A stretch of DNA of 26,576 nucleotides from CAVRZY01 sp963725415 (GCA_963725415.1 CAVRZY010000159.1:1-26576), one strand, 5' to 3'. Shown: positions 1-7,942, numbered from the stretch's first letter. Translations and numbers: made by a program. Notes: generated by a model from the letters alone, not told the origin.

Positions 1-978
1 TATGTTATATTGCTGTGGGGGCGCGACGAACTCCAGAACAGCTTCACCCTCTCGTTTGACCCCCGTCAGCGGCAAGATCATCTGCTCAGCGCGTTTCTGG
101 AGGACGATATCCTACTGCTCGAGGACCGGCTCCGGCTCACGCTGGGATCCAAGTTCGAGCACAACTCCTTCACCGGCTACGAAGTCCAGCCCAACCTGCG
201 GCTCAGTTGGACGCCGCATCCCCGCCATGCCGCCTGGCTCTCGGTGGCCCGCGCGGTCAGAACGCCTTCCGCCACCGAGCGTGACATGCGGGCGAACCTG
301 ATAGCGTTTCCCGGCCCCGACGGGGTTCCGAATCTCGTGAGTCTGCTCGGAAATCGGAACTACAGGTCCGAGGAGTTGCGCGCCTATGAGCTAGGGTATC
401 GCGTTCAGCTCACTGCCGAGCTGTTTGTGGACCTGGCGGGCTTCTACAACTTCTACGATCACCTCCGTAGCTTTCGGGCGGGTGTTCCGTTTCTCGAACT
501 TACCCCCGCTCCGCCGCATGTGGTCATCCCGGGCTACTTCGAAAACCTGATCAAAGCACAAACTCGCGGCCTGGAGGTGAGTGCCACCTGGAACGCCACC
601 TCCCGCTGGAGGTTGAACGCCGCCTACAACGGGCTCGGCATGCGTTTCCGCTATCCTCCCGGGGACCTCGGCAACAGGCAGTTCGAGGGTGATAGCCCGT
701 GCCACCAGGTGAACCTTCGCTCGTATCTCGACCTGACGCGGACGGTCCAGTTCGACTCGGCTCTGTACTATGTGGGCGCGCTGCGGCAGCTTGGCGTCCC
801 CGCCTACGCCCGCCTGGACACCCGGCTGGGTTGGCGTCCCAAGCCGGACCTCGAGCTGAGCGCGGTTGTGGAGAACCTGCCCAACCACCGGCACCTGGAA
901 TTCATCCCCGAGGGCGCAATTCGGACTACCGAGATGGGCCGCAGCATTTACAGCAAGGTGACCTGGCGGTTTCGCTGA
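1..978 (+). CDS. TonB-dependent receptor, C-terminal part (paralogue A)
   Basis: The frame is open from the first base and ends in TGA at 976-978, so the 5' part lies outside the window. About 325 residues of outer-membrane beta-barrel are visible. They align throughout with the C-terminal half of the complete receptor at 1088-3091, with shared blocks such as RLRLTLGSKFEHN, LLGNRN, AYELGYR, SFRAGVP and VIPGYFEN. The protein ends in an aromatic strand (VTWRFR), as expected for BAM-inserted barrels. Receptors of this class take up siderophores, cobalamin or other ligands using TonB energy, but the ligand cannot be read from the sequence. It is the first of three tandem paralogues ahead of a YfiR-like gene and a sensor kinase. 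Confidence 0.9.
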   Translation, partial: YVILLWGRDELQNSFTLSFDPRQRQDHLLSAFLEDDILLLEDRLRLTLGSKFEHNSFTGYEVQPNLRLSWTPHPRHAAWLSVARAVRTPSATERDMRANLIAFPGPDGVPNLVSLLGNRNYRSEELRAYELGYRVQLTAELFVDLAGFYNFYDHLRSFRAGVPFLELTPAPPHVVIPGYFENLIKAQTRGLEVSATWNATSRWRLNAAYNGLGMRFRYPPGDLGNRQFEGDSPCHQVNLRSYLDLTRTVQFDSALYYVGALRQLGVPAYARLDTRLGWRPKPDLELSAVVENLPNHRHLEFIPEGAIRTTEMGRSIYSKVTWRFR

Positions 979-1043
979 GCGATGCTGCGATTCAGACACT
1001 ATTGTCTGACAGGAGTTCTGGCATTCCGTCTGGCTGGGCTGGT

Positions 1044-1071
1044 TAAAGTCTCGTCTCCATTCTGTCGAAAG
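1044..1071 (+). promoter_or_regulatory. Conserved leader motif upstream of receptor B
   Basis: TAAAGTC (1044-1050) and TTCTGTCGAAAG (1060-1071) recur with identical internal spacing upstream of the third paralogue (3178-3205). In both places the second block starts 28-30 nt before the GTG start. It may be a promoter or operator element, a 5'-UTR element, or simply sequence carried along by the tandem duplication. No clear -35/-10 pair was assigned. Confidence 0.4.
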
Positions 1072-1087
1072 CAGATCTGAGGTTCCC

Positions 1088-3091
1088 GTGCCAGGTGGAT
1101 TCTTGTCTGCGCTTCTGTGTGTGCTGGCTTTTGCGGGTGCGCCGGTACGCGCCGGCAGCCCCGACCAGCGGCCTCGGGATCTGACCCAGATCAGCCTGGA
1201 AGAGCTGATGAACATTGAAGTTACCTCGGTGTCCAAGAAAGAGCAAAGGCTCTCCTGGGCGGCGGCGGCGATTTACGTGATCACGCAGGAGGACATCCGC
1301 CGGTCGGGCGCCACCAGTATTCCGGAGGCTTTGCGGATGGCGCCGGGACTCCAGGTGGCCCGCATCGATGCCAGCAAGTGGGCCATAACAGCGCGCGGGT
1401 TTAACGGCCGCTTCAGCAACAAGGTGCTGGTGCTCATCGACGGCCGCAGCGTCTACAGTCCGTTGTTTTCGGGAGTCTATTGGGACGTGCAGGACACGTT
1501 GCTGGAGGATGTTGACCGGATCGAGGTGATTCGCGGGCCGGGGGCTACCATGTGGGGCGCCAATGCAGTCAACGGCGTCATCAACATCATCACCAAGGAC
1601 GCTGCTCAGACCCAGGGAGGGCTGCTCAGCGCGGGCGGCGGAAGCGAGGAGCGTGGCTTCGGTGGGTTGCGCTATGGAGGGAGACTGGGCGGCAACGCGC
1701 ACTATCGCTTTTACAGCAAGTACTTCAACCGGAATCGCCTGCGGAACGGGCCTGGAGAATCGGTGCCCGACCAGTGGGACATTCTGCGGGGAGGGTTCCG
1801 GATGGACATGAGCCTCTCCAGGCGAGACTCCCTGGCTTTGCAGGGCGATCTGTATCACGGCCGTGAGGCGCAGCGGGTGGACTCGGCCACCTTGTCCCCG
1901 CCTTTCCTGCGGACATTCCGGGACCAGCACAAACCAGCCGGCGGAAATGTGCTGGGGCGTTGGGTACATTCCTACGAGGGCTCGGAGACAGCGCTTCAGG
2001 TTTACTACGACCGGACGCTTCGTGAAGACAGCTTGCTGGGACAGGTGCTGGGGACCTTTGACGTCGATTTCCAGCAGGACAAGGCTGTGGCCAACCGGCA
2101 CGAGCTGATGTGGGGGTTCGGATACCGCTTAACCGACGCGGCGCTCAAGAACCAGTTCAGCTTCCAGTTTGAGCCGGACAGACGGCGCGACAGCCTGTTC
2201 AGCGCCTTCTTGCAGGATGATATTGGGCTAATCGAAGAGCGGCTGCGGCTGACGCTGGGATCGAAGTTCGAGCACAACCCATTCAGCGGCTTCGAAGTCC
2301 AGCCTACGGTGCGGCTGGCCTGGCTGGCGCATCCGCGCCACACCGCCTGGCTGGCGATTTCCCGGGCGGTCAGGACACCCTCGCCCGGCGACCAGAATGT
2401 CCGCATCAACGCCACTGTCTGGCCCGGCGCCAAGGGGGTAGCGAACCTGCTGAGCCTTTTGGGAAATCGGAACTTCCGAGCCGAAAACCTGTTGGCCTAT
2501 GAGCTGGGGTATCGCCTCCAAGCCACCGAGCGAGTGGCTGTGGATGTAGCGAGCTTCTATCATTCCTACGACGAGCTGCGCAGCTTCCGTGCGGGGGTCC
2601 CTTACCTGGAGAGCACTCCGGCCCCGCTTCACGTGGTGGTTCCGGGTTACTTCGAAAACAACACCGCAGCGGAAAGTCACGGTCTGGAGGTCGCGGCCTG
2701 TTGGAGACCCAGCGAGCGCTGGAAATGGAGCGCCGGATACACCGGCTTAACGCTCCGCTTCCGGCGCAGCCCAAGCGACCTCGACATGACCATGCTGGAA
2801 GGCGACAGCCCGGCCCATCAGGTTAATCTCCGCTCCTACGCCGACTTGACCCGGACTGTCCAGTTCGATGCGGTTCTCTACTATGTGGGCGCCCTGCCAA
2901 GGTTGCGCGTTCCCGCATATAACCGGCTGGACGCCCGCTTGGGTTGGCGGCCCAGGCCAGACCTCGAGCTGAGCCTGAGCTCCCAGAATCTGTTGAACGA
3001 CCGGCACGCGGAATTCCTTCCGGAGGGCGCCAGTCGAAGGTCCGAGATTGGCCGTAGCGTGTACGGGAAGATCACCTGGAGCTTCCATTAA
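1088..3091 (+). CDS. TonB-dependent receptor, complete (paralogue B)
   Basis: This 667-residue outer-membrane receptor is close to the usual family length. The GTG start at 1088 follows a GAGG ribosome site by 5 nt and begins a signal peptide (hydrophobic run LSALLCVLAFAGAPVRA). The plug domain covers roughly residues 40-170 and carries typical blocks: EELMNIEVTSVSKKEQRLS, YVITQEDIRRSGA, LVLIDGRSVY, DRIEVIRGPGATMWGANAV and NGVINIITK. The rest is a 22-strand-type barrel ending in an aromatic strand (KITWSFH). I see no N-terminal carboxypeptidase-like domain and no obvious TonB box. The ligand is unknown. Its position next to yfiR-like and CHASE8-kinase genes suggests a role in signalling, or regulation by them. 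It is the only intact receptor of the three tandem copies. Confidence 0.93.
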   Translation: MPGGFLSALLCVLAFAGAPVRAGSPDQRPRDLTQISLEELMNIEVTSVSKKEQRLSWAAAAIYVITQEDIRRSGATSIPEALRMAPGLQVARIDASKWAITARGFNGRFSNKVLVLIDGRSVYSPLFSGVYWDVQDTLLEDVDRIEVIRGPGATMWGANAVNGVINIITKDAAQTQGGLLSAGGGSEERGFGGLRYGGRLGGNAHYRFYSKYFNRNRLRNGPGESVPDQWDILRGGFRMDMSLSRRDSLALQGDLYHGREAQRVDSATLSPPFLRTFRDQHKPAGGNVLGRWVHSYEGSETALQVYYDRTLREDSLLGQVLGTFDVDFQQDKAVANRHELMWGFGYRLTDAALKNQFSFQFEPDRRRDSLFSAFLQDDIGLIEERLRLTLGSKFEHNPFSGFEVQPTVRLAWLAHPRHTAWLAISRAVRTPSPGDQNVRINATVWPGAKGVANLLSLLGNRNFRAENLLAYELGYRLQATERVAVDVASFYHSYDELRSFRAGVPYLESTPAPLHVVVPGYFENNTAAESHGLEVAACWRPSERWKWSAGYTGLTLRFRRSPSDLDMTMLEGDSPAHQVNLRSYADLTRTVQFDAVLYYVGALPRLRVPAYNRLDARLGWRPRPDLELSLSSQNLLNDRHAEFLPEGASRRSEIGRSVYGKITWSFH

Positions 3092-3178
3092 GCCATTGAG
3101 TCATTGAATCCTTGGAACGCCGGGGTTCAGGGTTTTTCAGTCACACAATGACCCAATCACGCAATGGCTCAATTCTGT
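3090..3178. repeat. CATTG-rich imperfect inverted repeat between receptor genes
   Basis: After the stop of receptor B, the block at 3092-3107 (GCCATTGAGTCATTGA) is answered in inverted orientation by GACCCAATCACGCAATGGC further on (about 3150-3168). A GGGTTTTTCAG stretch lies between them. The arms share the pieces GCCATTG and GTCATTG but not the same spacing, so the hairpin is imperfect. It could act as a terminator or an intergenic repeat. The trailing T-run is inside the loop, so a classical terminator is not well supported. Confidence 0.4.
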
Positions 3179-3205
3179 AAAGTCCTGGTTGGGTTCTGTC
3201 GAAAG
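3178..3205 (+). promoter_or_regulatory. Conserved leader motif upstream of receptor stub C
   Basis: This is the second copy of the TAAAGTC-N9-TTCTGTCGAAAG pair also present at 1044-1071, with the same 16-nt offset between block starts and a similar distance to the start codon (GTG at 3224). It survives although the gene behind it has lost most of its length. Confidence 0.4.
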
Positions 3206-3223
3206 GACCTTAGAAGGTTGTAA

Positions 3224-3670
3224 GTGCGACTTCCCTGGGCAGCGAGAACTCTGTCCGGCGTGCTGCTTTGCTGGGCGGTGACGGGGGTCTCCGCCAGCCG
3301 CGCGGAGCAACGGCCCCGGGATCTGACCCAGATCAGCCTGGAAGAGTTGATGAACATCGAGGTGATCTCGGTGTCGAAAAAGGAGCAGAGGCTGTCCCAG
3401 GTGGCGGCGGCGGTTTACGTGATCACGCAGGAAGATATCCGCCGCTCGGGCGCCACCAGCATTGCCGAGGCGCTGAGGATGTCGCCGGGGCTACAGGTGG
3501 CCCGCGTTGACGAGAAGGCGCAGATGAGAACGGAGCTGGAACGCGCCGAGGGGGAAAGCCGGCATCACCAGACGTACATAGAGTCTTATCTGGATCTGCC
3601 CCGGAGACCCAGCCTGGACGTGGCGGCTTACTGTGTCAGTTCACTCGCCGCAGCCTCTCCAGGAAGATGA
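3224..3670 (+). pseudogene. TonB-dependent receptor stub with in-frame internal deletion (paralogue C)
   Basis: The 148-residue frame starts with a signal peptide (LSGVLLCWAVTGVSASRA) and the first part of a plug domain nearly identical to receptor B: DLTQISLEELMNIEV, VSKKEQRLS, YVITQEDIRRSGATS and EALRMSPGLQVARVD. Homology then jumps at about 3513 to a degraded late-barrel segment. GES..HQ....SYLDLPR...LDVAAY matches GDSPAHQVNLRSYADLTRTVQFD in receptor B. About 430-450 residues are missing, yet the frame stays open. The last ~55 residues of the barrel are also absent. It stops 1 nt before the yfiR-like start, so translation of the two may be coupled. It cannot form a barrel. It is either decay after tandem duplication or a retained secreted mini-plug. 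Confidence 0.75.
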
Positions 3671-3671
3671 C

Positions 3672-4283
3672 ATGGCACTTCTGAGGAGCTGCGGATCGCG
3701 CCAGCCTGCCGCTTCCTGGCCAGGGGTTTTTCCGGCCCGTGGTCTGCGGTGGGGCAGCCGGGTATTGGTATGCGCAGCCTGGCTGCTGAGCGGTGTCACC
3801 ATGCAGGCCCAGACGGCCGTTTCGGCCCAGGAATACCAGGTCAAGGCCGCCTTCTTATACAATTTTGCGAAATTCGTGGAGTGGCCGGACGCGGTGAGCG
3901 GCCAGGGGGAGCCGCTGGTGATAGTGGTGTTCGGCAGAGATCCATTCGGCCCGATCCTGGAGCACACGGTGTGGGGTAGGAAGATCAACGACCGGCCACT
4001 GGTGGTGCGGCACACCACCCGCCTGGAGGAGTTGATGCCCTGCCACATCCTGTTCGTCGGTTCGCCGGAGAAGCACCGCCTAGCGGAAGTCCTCAGATTG
4101 GTTCGGAACTCCAGTGTGCTGACGGTCAGCGAAGTGGAGGATTTCCTGGAGCTCGGGGGCGCGGTGAAGTTCGTGACGGAAGAAAACAAGGTCCGCTTTG
4201 CCATCAACATCGAGGCCACCCGGCGGGCAGGACTCAGGATCAGCTCGAGGCTGTTGAGCCTGGCAAAGGTTATCAGGAACTGA
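3672..4283 (+). CDS. yfiR-like: YfiR/DUF4154 family periplasmic protein
   Basis: The protein has 203 residues. The ATG at 3672 is chosen because AGGA lies 7 nt upstream; an in-frame GTG at 3633 would overlap the receptor stub. The N-terminus is long, with a hydrophobic segment at residues 31-44 and a likely cleavage after ..TMQA, giving a periplasmic product. The mature part opens with the DUF4154 signature YQVKAAFLYNFAKFVEWP and continues through VIVVFGRDPFGP, CHILFVGSPEKH, SVLTVSEVEDFLELGGAV, NKVRFAINIEATRRAGLRISSRLLSLA. In Pseudomonas, YfiR binds and represses the periplasmic domain of the diguanylate cyclase YfiN. Only one cysteine (about residue 124) remains in the mature part here, so the disulfides of P. 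aeruginosa YfiR are probably absent. The downstream kinase gene starts 1 nt after the stop, indicating an operon. Confidence 0.88.
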   Translation: MALLRSCGSRQPAASWPGVFPARGLRWGSRVLVCAAWLLSGVTMQAQTAVSAQEYQVKAAFLYNFAKFVEWPDAVSGQGEPLVIVVFGRDPFGPILEHTVWGRKINDRPLVVRHTTRLEELMPCHILFVGSPEKHRLAEVLRLVRNSSVLTVSEVEDFLELGGAVKFVTEENKVRFAINIEATRRAGLRISSRLLSLAKVIRN

Positions 4284-4284
4284 C

Positions 4285-6324
4285 GTGAAGGTGGCCATGC
4301 ACATTCTGCCGTTCGGGAAGATCTCCATTCGGCGGAAGTTGACGCTGATCATCATGCTGACCAGCAGCATGGCGTTGCTGCTGGCCTGCGCGGGCTTCAT
4401 CGCCTACGAACTGGTGAGATATCGCACCGCCACGGCCAGGGAACTATCGAGGGTGGCGGAGGTGATTGGCGCCAACAGCACCGCCGCGCTGACCTTCTGG
4501 GACCGGCACGCGGCCGAGGAGATCTTGCGTGCGCTGCGGGCCGACGAGCGGGTGGTGGCGGCGTGTTCCTACGATTCCATGGGGAACCTCTTTGCCCCTT
4601 ATGTCCGGGATGGCAAGACTCCCTACGTCTTTCCTCCCAAGCCCCGTCCCCCCGGAGAGTACTTCGAGGGTACCACGATGTTGTTGTTTCGCCCCATCGT
4701 GCTGAACCGGGAGACCATCGGCACGATTTACCTACGGGCCGACCTGCGGGAGGTCTACGTGCGCCTGCAGCGCTACGTGTGGATTGTCGCGCTGCTGATG
4801 GCGGTGTCCTCACTGGCGGCCTTCGGGCTGTCCTCGAAGCTGCAATCGATCATTTCCAGTCCCATCCTGGATCTGGCGCGGACCGCGCGGCAGGTCTCGG
4901 CGGAAAAGAACTACTCAGTGCGCGCGGTGAAACGCAGCGAGGACGAGCTGGGGACGCTGATGGATGCCTTTAACGAAATGCTCTCGCAAATCCAGGCGCG
5001 GGACACCGAGCTGGCGCGCCACCGCGAGCACCTGGAGGAGCAGGTGGCGGCGCGCACTGGCGATCTGGTGCGCCTGAATTCCGAGCTGCGCATTGCCAAG
5101 GAGAAGGCCGAGGAGGCGACGCGCCTGAAGAGCGAGTTCCTGGCCAACATGAGCCATGAGATCCGCACGCCCATGAACGGGATCATGGGCATGACCGAGT
5201 TGGCCCTGGAGACCGACCTGACAGCCGAGCAGCGGGACTATCTCCGCATGGTTAAGAGTTCAGCGGAATCGCTGCTAACAGTCATCAACGACATTCTGGA
5301 CTTCTCGAAAATCGAGGCCGGAAAACTGGATCTCCATCCCGTTGAGTTCGACCTGAGAGAGGGGCTTGGTGAGACCATGAAGACGCTGGCGTTGCGGGCG
5401 CACGAGAAAAATCTGGAACTGGTCTGCGACCTGCGTCCGGAGGTGCCCGAGGGCATCGTGTGCGATCCGGACCGCCTGCGCCAGGTGCTGTTCAACCTGA
5501 TCGGGAACGCCATCAAGTTCACCGAACAGGGCGAGGTCGTGGTTCAGGTGGGGCTGGTTTCCCGAACGGAGCAGGAATGCTGTTTGCACTTCTCGGTCAG
5601 CGACACCGGCATTGGTGTGGCCAAGGACAAGCAGCAGAGCATCTTTGAGGCATTTGTGCAGGCCGATGGCTCGATCACGCGCAGTTACGGGGGCAGCGGG
5701 CTGGGGCTGCCAATTTCGGCGCAGCTCGTGCAAATGATGGGGGGGCGGATCTGGGTGGAGAGCGAGCCGGGACAGGGCAGCACGTTCCACTTCACCGCCG
5801 GTTTCGGCCTGCCGGCCGGCCCAGTGTTGCCGCCTGCTGCGCGGCCCGAGAACCTGGTAGGTCTCAGCGTGCTGGTGGTAGATGACAACCTCGCCAACCG
5901 GCGCATTCTGGAGGGATTCCTAAGGTCCTGGTACATGCAGCCGACCTCGGCTGCCGAGGCCCAGGCGGCTTTCAAGGCGCTCAAGGAGGCACAGGCCGCG
6001 GACGCGCCTTTCGCTCTGGTGATTTTGGACGCGCACATGCCAGGCATGGATGGCTTCGCGCTAGCTCGCCGCATCCGCGAGGACGTGGAACTGGCGCCCG
6101 TCACCATCATGATGCTGAGTTCTTTGGACCGGCAGGGAGACGCGGTGCGCTGCCGGGAGTTGGGGATTTCCCGGTACCTGGTCAAGCCCATCACCCAGTC
6201 CGAGTTGTTTGACGCGGTCTTGAGAGCGCGTGGATCCGGGCGTGATCGAGAAGACCGGCAGGAAATGGCGCTGCGCCTCCCGCCTCGCCACAGAGCAGCG
6301 GAAATGGAAGGTCCTGCTGGCTGA
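4285..6324 (+). CDS. Membrane hybrid sensor histidine kinase (CHASE8-like, HAMP, HisKA, HATPase, REC)
   Basis: The frame has 679 residues and starts at GTG 4285; an ATG at 4297 is an alternative. TM1 is about residues 19-42 and TM2 about 164-186. The roughly 120-residue periplasmic loop between them (RELSRVAEVIGANSTAALTF, EILRALRADERVVAAC, IVLNRETIGTIYLRADL) resembles CHASE8, the YfiN sensor. HAMP (about 185-240), a coiled coil (240-280), HisKA with MSHEIRTPMNG and phospho-acceptor His291, HATPase with N-box Asn408 and G-box GGSGLGLPI, and a receiver (about 527-640) with Asp582 in LVILDAHMPGMDG follow. The last ~30 residues (GRDREDRQEMALRLPP...) are low-complexity and out of frame with a second receiver beginning at 6230. 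The original product was probably a longer HK-REC-REC protein. The adjacent yfiR-like gene suggests that YfiR gates this sensor. Confidence 0.9.
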   Translation: MKVAMHILPFGKISIRRKLTLIIMLTSSMALLLACAGFIAYELVRYRTATARELSRVAEVIGANSTAALTFWDRHAAEEILRALRADERVVAACSYDSMGNLFAPYVRDGKTPYVFPPKPRPPGEYFEGTTMLLFRPIVLNRETIGTIYLRADLREVYVRLQRYVWIVALLMAVSSLAAFGLSSKLQSIISSPILDLARTARQVSAEKNYSVRAVKRSEDELGTLMDAFNEMLSQIQARDTELARHREHLEEQVAARTGDLVRLNSELRIAKEKAEEATRLKSEFLANMSHEIRTPMNGIMGMTELALETDLTAEQRDYLRMVKSSAESLLTVINDILDFSKIEAGKLDLHPVEFDLREGLGETMKTLALRAHEKNLELVCDLRPEVPEGIVCDPDRLRQVLFNLIGNAIKFTEQGEVVVQVGLVSRTEQECCLHFSVSDTGIGVAKDKQQSIFEAFVQADGSITRSYGGSGLGLPISAQLVQMMGGRIWVESEPGQGSTFHFTAGFGLPAGPVLPPAARPENLVGLSVLVVDDNLANRRILEGFLRSWYMQPTSAAEAQAAFKALKEAQAADAPFALVILDAHMPGMDGFALARRIREDVELAPVTIMMLSSLDRQGDAVRCRELGISRYLVKPITQSELFDAVLRARGSGRDREDRQEMALRLPPRHRAAEMEGPAG

Positions 6325-6691
6325 GGATAACCTGGTCAATCAACGCCTGGCGCTGCGCACCTTGGAGAAATGGGGCTGCTCGGTGACTGTGGCCGTGGAC
6401 GGCAAAGAGGCGCTGGAAGCACTCGACAGGCAGACCTTCGACGTGGTCCTGATGGACGTTCAGATGCCCAGGATCGGGGGGTTTGAGGCCACGGCAGCGA
6501 TCCGCGAGAAGGAAAGGCAAACAGGAACGCACCTGCCCATCCTGGCCCTGACGGCGCACGCCATGACGGGCGACAGGGAACGCTGCCTCGAAGCCGGCAT
6601 GGACGACTACATCGCGAAGCCCATCCGCGCTCGGGAGTTGCTGGAAAAGATGGACCGGCTGCTGGAAAAGACAGCCGCTAGCCGGACGTGA
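6230..6691 (+). CDS. Response regulator receiver domain, probably the frameshifted C-terminus of the hybrid kinase
   Basis: The 153-residue frame encodes one receiver domain: KVLLAEDNLVNQRLALRTL (acidic pocket), VVLMDVQMPRIGG (phospho-acceptor Asp), ILALTAHAMTGD (switch Thr/Ala) and MDDYIAKPI (conserved Lys). It overlaps the 3' end of the kinase by 95 nt in the +1 frame. In related proteins the first receiver is followed by a short linker and a second receiver in one chain, so a lost or gained base near 6260-6300 is likely. A GTG at 6230 could start a free receiver, but no good ribosome site is visible. There is no output domain and no Hpt domain. The end overlaps the convergent aldolase gene by 14 nt. 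Confidence 0.8.
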   Translation: MDPGVIEKTGRKWRCASRLATEQRKWKVLLAEDNLVNQRLALRTLEKWGCSVTVAVDGKEALEALDRQTFDVVLMDVQMPRIGGFEATAAIREKERQTGTHLPILALTAHAMTGDRERCLEAGMDDYIAKPIRARELLEKMDRLLEKTAASRT

Positions 6692-7688
6692 TGCCCGCTT
6701 TCGCGTACCAGGGTTTGGCCGTCTTGGTGGCCTCATTGACGGCGCTGATGTTGTGGACGCCGTCGCTGCGGAGCCATTCTTCGAAGGCCTGCAATCCCTG
6801 TCCGGCGTACACCGGAATGCCATCCTTCCAGGTGGCGCGCCCGCAGAGCACACCGGAGAAACCGGCGCCGGATTCGGCCGCCATGCGGAGCGATTCGACG
6901 AACTGCTCGTTGCTGACTCCGGCGCTCAGGTAGATGAAGGGCCGGGTGGCGGCAGCCGCCGCGCAGCGAAAGTGCTCCAGGGCCTCTGACCACGAGCAGG
7001 CTTTCTGGCCTTTGTAGACCACACTGCCCTCGACGTACTGTGCGTTAATGGGCACTTCCACCTTTAGAACGTCCGCCTTGTATTGCGGCTTGGAGAATTC
7101 CGCCATGCTGCGGGTGACTACGTCCGGCTTGATCCTGGCGAATTCGAAACCCTTCTCGTCGCCGCCCTTGGGGTCGTAGCCAACCAGTTCCAGGAAGAAG
7201 GGGATCTGGTAGGAATCGCATTCGGCCCCGATGCGCTCGACGAAGGCGTACTTGACGTCGTTGATCCGGGCATCTTCAAAGGGGGTGTAGTGCATGAGGA
7301 CTTTCACGGCGTCCGCCTTCCAGTCCTCGGCGATGCGCTTGACTGAGGCGGTGTCCACCAGATCCGGCAGGCGGCCCGGCCGCGTGTTGTCATAGCCGCT
7401 CTTCTCATAGGCCAGCAGCAGGCCGGCGTTCTTGCTGCGCACCTCCCTGGCCTCCAGCCCGTATTCGGGGTCCAGGAGAATGGCGCTGGCGTGAGGGCTC
7501 AAGATCTTGGTGACCGCGGTCTTGAATTCAGTCATCATCTGGCCGGTCACGTCTTTCTTATCGATGCCCTTGGCCGCCGCGAGCAATTTCTGGAGGCTGC
7601 CGCGCTGGTCCATGGCCAGCGCGGCGATGACACCATCCGGCCGGGACAGCCTTTGCATCCGGGCCAACTTGCCTGGTGATAAACCCAT
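6678..7688 (-). CDS. lacD: Tagatose 1,6-diphosphate aldolase (LacD family, class I)
   Basis: The protein has 336 residues, close to the usual ~330. The ATG at 7688 is preferred because GGAG lies 7 nt upstream; a GTG at 7694 would sit too close to it. LacD-type class I aldolases cleave tagatose 1,6-bisphosphate, and often fructose 1,6-bisphosphate, to DHAP and glyceraldehyde 3-phosphate through a lysine Schiff base. Visible blocks are LARMQRLSRPDGVIAALAMDQRGSL near the N-terminus, ILLDPEYGLEA, DAVKVLMHYTPFED (expected catalytic Lys region), PFFLELVGYD, DVLKVEVPI, and FIYLSAGVSNEQFVESLRMA near the C-terminus. No lac or galactose genes are nearby, so a general sugar-phosphate aldolase role is plausible. 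A separate class II aldolase is encoded 2.2 kb away. The 3' end overlaps the receiver gene convergently. Confidence 0.9.
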   Translation of the reverse strand: MGLSPGKLARMQRLSRPDGVIAALAMDQRGSLQKLLAAAKGIDKKDVTGQMMTEFKTAVTKILSPHASAILLDPEYGLEAREVRSKNAGLLLAYEKSGYDNTRPGRLPDLVDTASVKRIAEDWKADAVKVLMHYTPFEDARINDVKYAFVERIGAECDSYQIPFFLELVGYDPKGGDEKGFEFARIKPDVVTRSMAEFSKPQYKADVLKVEVPINAQYVEGSVVYKGQKACSWSEALEHFRCAAAAATRPFIYLSAGVSNEQFVESLRMAAESGAGFSGVLCGRATWKDGIPVYAGQGLQAFEEWLRSDGVHNISAVNEATKTAKPWYAKAGITSG

Positions 7689-7720
7689 GGTCACTCTCCA
7701 CGGGCATTATAACCGAGGGG

Positions 7721-7942
7721 TCAGCGAAACTTCTCCAGCCCCCACACGTTGATCGAAGAGGCGCCCTCGGCGAAGGCTGCCGGGGCCAGCAGGTTCAGCT
7801 CGGCTCCGGCGTCACCTCGGCCGATTTCCGGTGGGCGGAGGATGGCCTCACGGTCATTCAGCGCGGAAGGGACCTCCTTGTGGCTGCCAAGCTGCGTAGG
7901 ATTCGGCCCCGTGGGGTGCTCCTCGGAAGGGTAGATCTTGTC
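7721..7942 (-). pseudogene. Possible coding remnant upstream of lacD, not recognised
   Basis: A minus-strand frame without ATG, GTG or TTG (except a late GTG) runs 73 codons from an in-frame stop at 7943-7945 to TGA at 7721, 33 nt before the lacD start. Most of its third positions are G or C, and the translation reads like protein (for example LGSHKEVPSALNDREAILR and LNLLAPAAFAEGASSINVWG). No family was recognised. It could be the C-terminus of a gene lost upstream, or a chance frame in GC-rich DNA. Its orientation and spacing would fit a former operon with lacD. Confidence 0.3.

Noticed and set aside
391..1236. Long minus-strand frame (281 codons) opposite receptor A
   Set aside because: It mirrors the barrel gene in a GC-rich frame, has no family features, and crosses the start of receptor B.
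6240..6300. Programmed ribosomal frameshift in the kinase
   Set aside because: No slippery heptamer or downstream structure is evident; indel error or mutation is simpler, given other frame breaks in this window.
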